A DNA stretch of 64,000 nt, from the NCBI GenBank assembly GCA_027405735.1, contig JAPEHQ010000010.1, positions 744,001 to 808,000 on the forward strand, given 5' to 3'. Origin of the DNA: Mucor racemosus (Eukaryota > Mucoromycota > Mucoromycetes > Mucorales > Mucoraceae). The notes beneath the pieces were generated by a model, which was given only the letters and a program-made list of their open reading frames with translations, did not search any database and was not told where the DNA came from. Made by a program: the position numbers and the translations under genes. This document shows, piece by piece, positions 58,910 through 64,000 of this stretch (position 1 is the first letter of the stretch; every line of letters begins with the position of its first letter).

Positions 58910-59612
58910 TTCTTTTTTGCTTTTATTTTGAATTTTTTATTATTTTTACGTGAGACGTTATAAAAACATTGAAATGGATTGCCTTGTTTTGTAGAGATCT
59001 AAAGTGATTGATATTTGTTGTTTCTTTTTCGTAGTAATTGACAAAAGTATTTGGAAACTTTAAAAAAATTATGATGCATAAAATATTGACAACTAGTTAA
59101 CAAGAATTTATAATCAAATAAAGCAATTTCATAATTCTATACAAGAATTCATTTGGTAATGAGTTTAGTTTTTTTGTTTTTGGCTAAAAAAATCGGGTAA
59201 AAAAAAGTTCAAATGTACTCGTAAAAAATAACAAATCTACATGCTCAAAATGGGTTCACTAATGCATATGTATCCAATTTGAAATCTCATCATTGATCAC
59301 ATCAATTTGAGTATCACAACAATGCTTCATAGAGAGTATCTATACTGTGTGGGGATATGGGGGTATAGTATTATAGATATAAATCTCGAAAGTTATAAAA
59401 GAAAAAAGCGAGTGTATAAACAGCTCAAAATTGAAACTTTTCGCTTTTTTTCTTTCAGGAACAATATGAGCCACGGCCTGAAAATCCTCAAAAGCCATAA
59501 TATTTATGCTTTATAAATAGTTGCGATCAAGTGTGAATGTCAAAATAGACAACAAACGCTTAAATAATATCAAATATCGTTCTATTGTCAGGTCAAATCA
59601 GTTCATTCAAAA

Positions 59613-60450
59613 CAAGAAATTTACAACTCTAGCAACGCCAAAAGAACTAAAGAACATTCTTTTCAAGTAGGCTCTTTTTATTTCTGACAAGACGTTTGAC
59701 ATTCTGATTATTCGGTAACAAACCTTATATATCGTCTGAAATATGCCGCTTTAATTATCGTATATACAAAAAATCACATGCTTTAATTACACAGAAACAA
59801 CTATTATTTAAATACAAATGTTATGCCATTCCAACTGCCTTGAATAATTTAACATGAGATATTTAGATGTTAAAGCTTGACATGAAATAAGAATGTTTGT
59901 GGAACCCTTATGATGATATCTTGGTTACATCTCAGTCTGCACTACCCCTTGATCTAAATAAATCAACCTCCTATTTTCCACTTGGAGTTTTTTCCAACAG
60001 ATTATTTACATGATATAATTTCTTTTCCATCTCTCTAACGAAAAGTAAAACAAGGAAAGGTTGTTGCCTGTAAATATCTCATCAGCAAGGGAACAAAAAA
60101 AAAGTAGCATACACATTTCATTTCGGGTACCTGTATTTGATATCCCCTTCTTTTTCAAATCAGCCCCCCTTGTCTATGCAAATTGGCAGGTTTATTTATT
60201 AGTAGAAGAGAGTTTATTTGAAATCCGACAGGTCAATCAATTGATAAAAATGGAAGCTGTTACAGCATTGATGATATCAGTCTAGTGTGTATATATCAAG
60301 TTATGAGTGTATGTATTTACATGTTTGTGTATCTGCACTAAAAAACTGCTACACGTTCTCTTTTTCCCTTATTTTTACTTTTGCATCTGTGTCTTTTTTT
60401 CTTTCTTTTCCCTTTTTCTTTATATCCATAACAAAAAAAAACTAAAACAA
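59613..60450. other. Beta-tubulin upstream region
   Basis: T- and CT-rich from about 60360, just before the start codon. A 74-codon open frame at 60061-60285 has no recognisable features. Confidence 0.5.
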
Positions 60451-62042
60451 ATGAGAGAAATTATTCATGTTCAAGCTGGTAAACATTGATTTTTTTTTTT
60501 TTTTTTTTTTTTTTTTCATAATTTTTAACTTTCTTCTTGTTTCATCTTTTTTTTTTTTTGCATATTAATAAAAAAAGGTCAATGTGGTAATCAGGCAAGT
60601 CGTGATATTTACCCATATGAATCAAACAAAAAACGTCATTTAACGTCAGATTATTTTATATTAGATTGGTCAAAAGTTCTGGGAGAGTATTAGTCAAGAA
60701 CATGGTATCGATTCAACTGGTGCTTATGCAGGTGACAATGATTTACAATTAGAACGTATCAACGTCTATTACAATGAAGGTTCTGCTGGAAAATACGTAC
60801 CAAGGTAATAAGCAAATAATATATGCACACACACAAACAAATTAATACTGTATTATCAGAGCTGTTCTTGTTGATCTTGAACCTGCTACAATGGACGCTA
60901 TTCGTGGTAGTACTTATGGCCAATTGTATCGTCCTGATAATTTCATCTTTGGTCAATCTGGTGCTGGTAATTCTTGGGCAAAAGGTTATTACACTGAAGG
61001 TGCTGAGCTTGTAGACTCTGTTCTTGATATTATTCGCAAAGAAGCTGAACACACTGATTGTTTGCAAGGTTTCCAATTGTGTCATTCATTAGGTGGTGGT
61101 ACTGGATCTGGTCTTGGTTCTCTTTTGCTATCCAAAATTCGCGAAGAATATCCTGATCGTATGCTTTGTACTTATTCTGTTGTTCCTTCACCCAAAGTAT
61201 CTGATACCGTCGTTGAACCTTATAACGCCGTCTTGACAGTTCATCAACTCGTCGAAAACTGTGATGCTACTTTCTGTATCGATAACGAGGCTCTTTATGA
61301 TATCTGTTTCAGAACCCTTAAATTAACTAATCCCAACTATGGCGATTTAAATCAGTTAGTCTCTGCTGTCATGTCTGGCGTATCTACTAGTTTGCGTTTC
61401 CCAGGTCAGTTAAATAGTGATTTGAGAAAGACATTTGTCAACATGGTTCCTTTCCCTCGTCTTCATTTCTTTATGGTTGGTTTTGCTCCATTAACTGCAT
61501 TTGGCTCTCAACAATATCGTAATTTAAGTGTACCTGAATTAACTGCTCAAATGTTTGATGCTCGTAATATGATGGCTGCATCTGATCCTCGCCATGGTCG
61601 TTATTTGACTGTTGCTACCATCTTCCGTGGCCGTTTATCTACTAAAGAAGTTGAAAATCAAATGTTGGCTGTTCAACAAAAGAATTCTTCTTATTTTGTT
61701 GAATGGATTCCCAACAGTGTAAAGACATCTCTTTGTGATATTCCTCCTGTCGGTCTCAAAATGTCTGGTACCTTTATTGGTAACAGTACTGCTATTCAAG
61801 AATTATTTAAGCGTGTTAATGAACAATTCACTGCCATGTTTAGAAGAAAGGCTTTCATGCATTGGTACACTGGTGAAGGCATGGATGAAATGGAATTTAC
61901 TGAAGCTGAGTCCAACATGAATGATCTTGTATCTGAATACCAACAATACCAAGAAGCTACTGCTGATGAAGATCTCTTGGAAGATGAAGATTATCTTGAA
62001 GAAGATGATATGCTTGAAGAAGATGATCAACTCGAGGATTAA
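60451..62042 (+). CDS. TUB2: Beta-tubulin
   Basis: Four exons, 60451-60478, 60578-60594, 60665-60804 and 60860-62042, give 455 residues. Exon 1 is [10 protein letters not shown], which holds the MREI autoregulation signal. Exon 2 is only 17 nt (completing QCGNQ) and is followed by a GC-AG intron (GCAAGT donor). The GTP-binding T-loop GGGTGSG is at 140-146. The C-terminal tail is strongly acidic ([20 protein letters not shown]). Residues at drug-sensitive positions are Y167 and A198 (with F200 normal). Most fungi have F167 and E198, so this protein has two states associated with benzimidazole resistance. Mucorales have several beta-tubulin genes; this is one paralogue. Confidence 0.95.
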
Positions 62043-62474
62043 GCCTTTAGTTTTCTTAAATGATCTGCATTGGAATAAACAAACAATATTATATTTATAT
62101 CTAAAGTTTAAAATTCAAAGGATTTATTCAAGCTCTTGAAAAGCTATTAATGGTTGATATAATTTATTTACAGTATGCATTAGCGTATAGAGTATCATTC
62201 CATATTTTTTGTTTTGAAAAAATACATCTTTTCAGACTGATTACACCCAAACATAAATCGGTTTTACCGAGTATTTTACATTTGTTCCCTCGACTATTTT
62301 TTTTTAAATCAAAAATTACCTAAATATAGTTTAGATGCTATTACATTTTCTCTTTTTGAGAAAAACACATTCCAAAGGAATGTAAAAATCCTTTAAATTC
62401 ATTGTATCGGGCAGAAATTTAAATACAAAAGGGATAAATGCAAATTATTAGTTTCAATTTATCAGTTTTATTAT
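62043..62474. other. Convergent 3' flanks of TUB2 and the basic protein gene
   Basis: No gene seen; AATAAA-type and A/T-rich sequence only. Confidence 0.4.
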
Positions 62475-63713
62475 TCAATGTTTGAATGGCTTTAATATCG
62501 ATCCCCAAAAACTACCATTTGGTTGCTGCGATAAATTTTCTTTTTCTATATTACCACTGTCTGAACATTCAGTCATTGTTTCTTCATTAGCAATGTTTAA
62601 TGATTCATCGTCGTTATCGTCAAGATTCATGTCTTCAAAATCGGATATAGCATCATAAAATATTGTTGGCGAACTTTTAGTGGCATAATTCTCCATATTC
62701 GTCATAACATCTGATGTTGTATCCATATCATTATGACTTGTCATGCTAATATTATCACCTGTAGATGATACTGATGTTGTTGTTGAAGCTGTAGTGGATC
62801 TTCTTCTTCGGTTGTTATGGGTTTGCGGCAAATGAGCCACATAACTTTGATTTGGTAATATAGAATGCTTGCTCAAATCAAGCTTCGATGCTTTTATATT
62901 GCTATCCTCTTCTGCTGGTTCTGTAGCTGATATTACAGTAGTTGTAGTTGTAGCAGTGGTATTATCCGTCATTTCTGACTTTTTTATAATGGATCTAGTA
63001 GCAGTTGTAGTACGCCCTAATTTTCTCTTTTTGGTTGGAACACCAATAACGATGGCCGGCTTTGCTTCGTCTGTAGAGGGTATAGTAAAAGTAGATTTAT
63101 TGGGAATACCATTAGTTGTAATAATAGGCGTAGTATTGTTTGATTCCAAATATTTATCATAACTATCATCGCCATTCTCTTCAAATTCTTGCGAAGAGGA
63201 TTTTGGAATAAAAATCTTTTGAGTATTTAGTTTCCTCTTTCTTTTTAATACAGGCGCTTTTTCAGGATTTGGTAAAGTTGGCTTTGGTGGTGAAGGAGGT
63301 TTTGTTTCTTTAGTCTTTCTTTGCTTTTCTCTTTTTTCTATCGCTTCTGATGCAGCACGAATTGATCTTTTAGCTGGAGTTGGCATTGTAATAGCTGGTT
63401 GTTGTTGTGATGATGAAGGAAAAAGAGTAGTAGTAGTAGTAGTAGGAGGAGGAGAAGTTGAACTAGTTCTTTCAATCAGAGGTTTATCTAATGTAGGAAT
63501 ATTCAACTTCCTTTTCCTCTTTTTTTGAGGCACAATTGCTGTTGTTTCATTTATTTCTGGTTTAACTGAGCGTGTTGCTGACGATAATAAACGTTTTTTT
63601 CGTTTTATTGTTGGTTTCAGAGACGTGCTCGAATTGCTTGCAAAGTTGTTTGTATTAGACATAAAGAGTTGATTGCACAAAAATAGTTTATTATTAATTT
63701 TAATGTGTGACAT
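62475..63713 (-). CDS. Lys/Arg-rich, Ser/Thr-rich protein of unknown function, probably nuclear
   Basis: Uninterrupted 412-codon frame. A second in-frame ATG at 63660-63662 (MSNTNNFASNSS) may be the true start, because the first 17 residues look unlike the rest. I do not recognise the family. The sequence holds a recurring basic block: KRKKRLLSSATRS, KKRKRKLN, KRKRKLN and KKRKLGRTTTATRS. These look like nuclear localisation signals and form an imperfect internal repeat. Long disordered Pro/Thr/Ser runs separate them. An acidic segment (FEDMNLDDNDDESLN) precedes a short aromatic C-terminus SFWGSILKPFKH. That layout suggests a disordered chromatin or mitotic protein, but this is inference. Confidence 0.6.
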   Translation of the reverse strand: MSHIKINNKLFLCNQLFMSNTNNFASNSSTSLKPTIKRKKRLLSSATRSVKPEINETTAIVPQKKRKRKLNIPTLDKPLIERTSSTSPPPTTTTTTLFPSSSQQQPAITMPTPAKRSIRAASEAIEKREKQRKTKETKPPSPPKPTLPNPEKAPVLKRKRKLNTQKIFIPKSSSQEFEENGDDSYDKYLESNNTTPIITTNGIPNKSTFTIPSTDEAKPAIVIGVPTKKRKLGRTTTATRSIIKKSEMTDNTTATTTTTVISATEPAEEDSNIKASKLDLSKHSILPNQSYVAHLPQTHNNRRRRSTTASTTTSVSSTGDNISMTSHNDMDTTSDVMTNMENYATKSSPTIFYDAISDFEDMNLDDNDDESLNIANEETMTECSDSGNIEKENLSQQPNGSFWGSILKPFKH

Positions 63714-64000
63714 TGAAATAACACGAACGTTTAATTGTTTATCGTTGAAATGAATGAATGAATGAAAGAAAAAAAGGAAAACTCCCTATAAAAGCTTTCG
63801 TTTTGTTGTCACTTGCAATTGTTGTCAATTTTCAAAAAAAAAACAACCATTTTTGGTTAAAAACATAACAACAAATTGCTTAAAACAACGCATTTTGTTC
63901 CACTTTATTATTTTAGCGATCTATAAAATCCAATTGATTCCCAATGGTTTAGGTATTTACTGAATAATTCACTATTGATTACTGGCGACTTGGAAAGCAA
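63714..64000. other. Upstream flank at the window edge
   Basis: AT-rich with short A runs; no feature supported. Confidence 0.35.

Larger units (their letters stand above)
57037..59612 (-). repeat. Right arm of a 9.9 kb palindrome
   Basis: Reverse complement of 49677-52275 (see left arm). Carries a tRNA-Lys at 58837-58909 and an S3 core at 57428-57990. The inner 130 bases differ from the left arm. Confidence 0.95.

Overview
The window looks like nuclear DNA of an early-diverging filamentous fungus, most likely Mucoromycota (Mucorales). The reasons are AT-rich sequence, dense short introns (about 49-80 nt) with GTAAG-type donors, fungal forms of TUP1, CCC2-type copper ATPase, COX6A, ATP2/ATP16 and beta-COP, a Grainyhead/CP2 transcription factor, and a chromodomain Ty3/gypsy retrotransposon. 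The species cannot be fixed from this sequence alone. Exon models below were assembled by hand from splice consensus and reading-frame continuity; every multi-exon total is a multiple of three.

Layout. 1-5.3 kb: a small SAM methyltransferase and a four-HMA copper P-type ATPase, both on the minus strand. 6.4-13.7 kb: an old dispersed repeat split by a 6.07 kb chromovirus with identical 245-bp LTRs, a 5-bp target duplication and one stop codon in the reverse transcriptase. 14.5-20.7 kb: a gene desert of stacked mobile elements. It holds a TIR element carrying a piece of a dynein intermediate chain gene, a solo LTR inside it, a solo LTR nested in another solo LTR, and a copy of an unclassified repeat (called S3 here). 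21.2-34.7 kb: ordinary genes, namely a small secreted-protein candidate, SEC26 (beta-COP) divergent from dihydrofolate reductase, a phenol-hydroxylase-type flavoprotein, and ATP16 divergent from ATP2. 35.2-37.6 kb: a composite repeat S1-S2-S3. 38.1-49 kb: a Grainyhead-like factor, TUP1, a tetraspanin-like membrane protein and COX6A. 49.7-59.6 kb: a 9.9 kb palindrome with two nearly identical 2.6 kb arms, each with a tRNA-Lys(UUU) and an S3 core. Its spacer is a second copy of the dynein-fragment element, which itself contains a 487-bp hAT-type MITE. 60.4-63.7 kb: beta-tubulin and a lysine/arginine-rich, probably nuclear protein of unknown function.

How it fits together. The conserved genes are housekeeping genes: mitochondrial ATP synthase and cytochrome oxidase subunits, COPI traffic, folate metabolism, copper export and cytoskeleton. 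Two regulators (TUP1 and Grainyhead-like) lie head to head across a 4 kb gap. The accessory story is the repeat content. At least five repeat families recur in the window, and presence/absence between copies gives a relative insertion history. The most unusual items are the gene-fragment-carrying TIR element present twice, the large tRNA-bearing palindrome, and the four-copy S3 family. I did not find a clear multi-gene novel system; the novelty candidates are in these elements.
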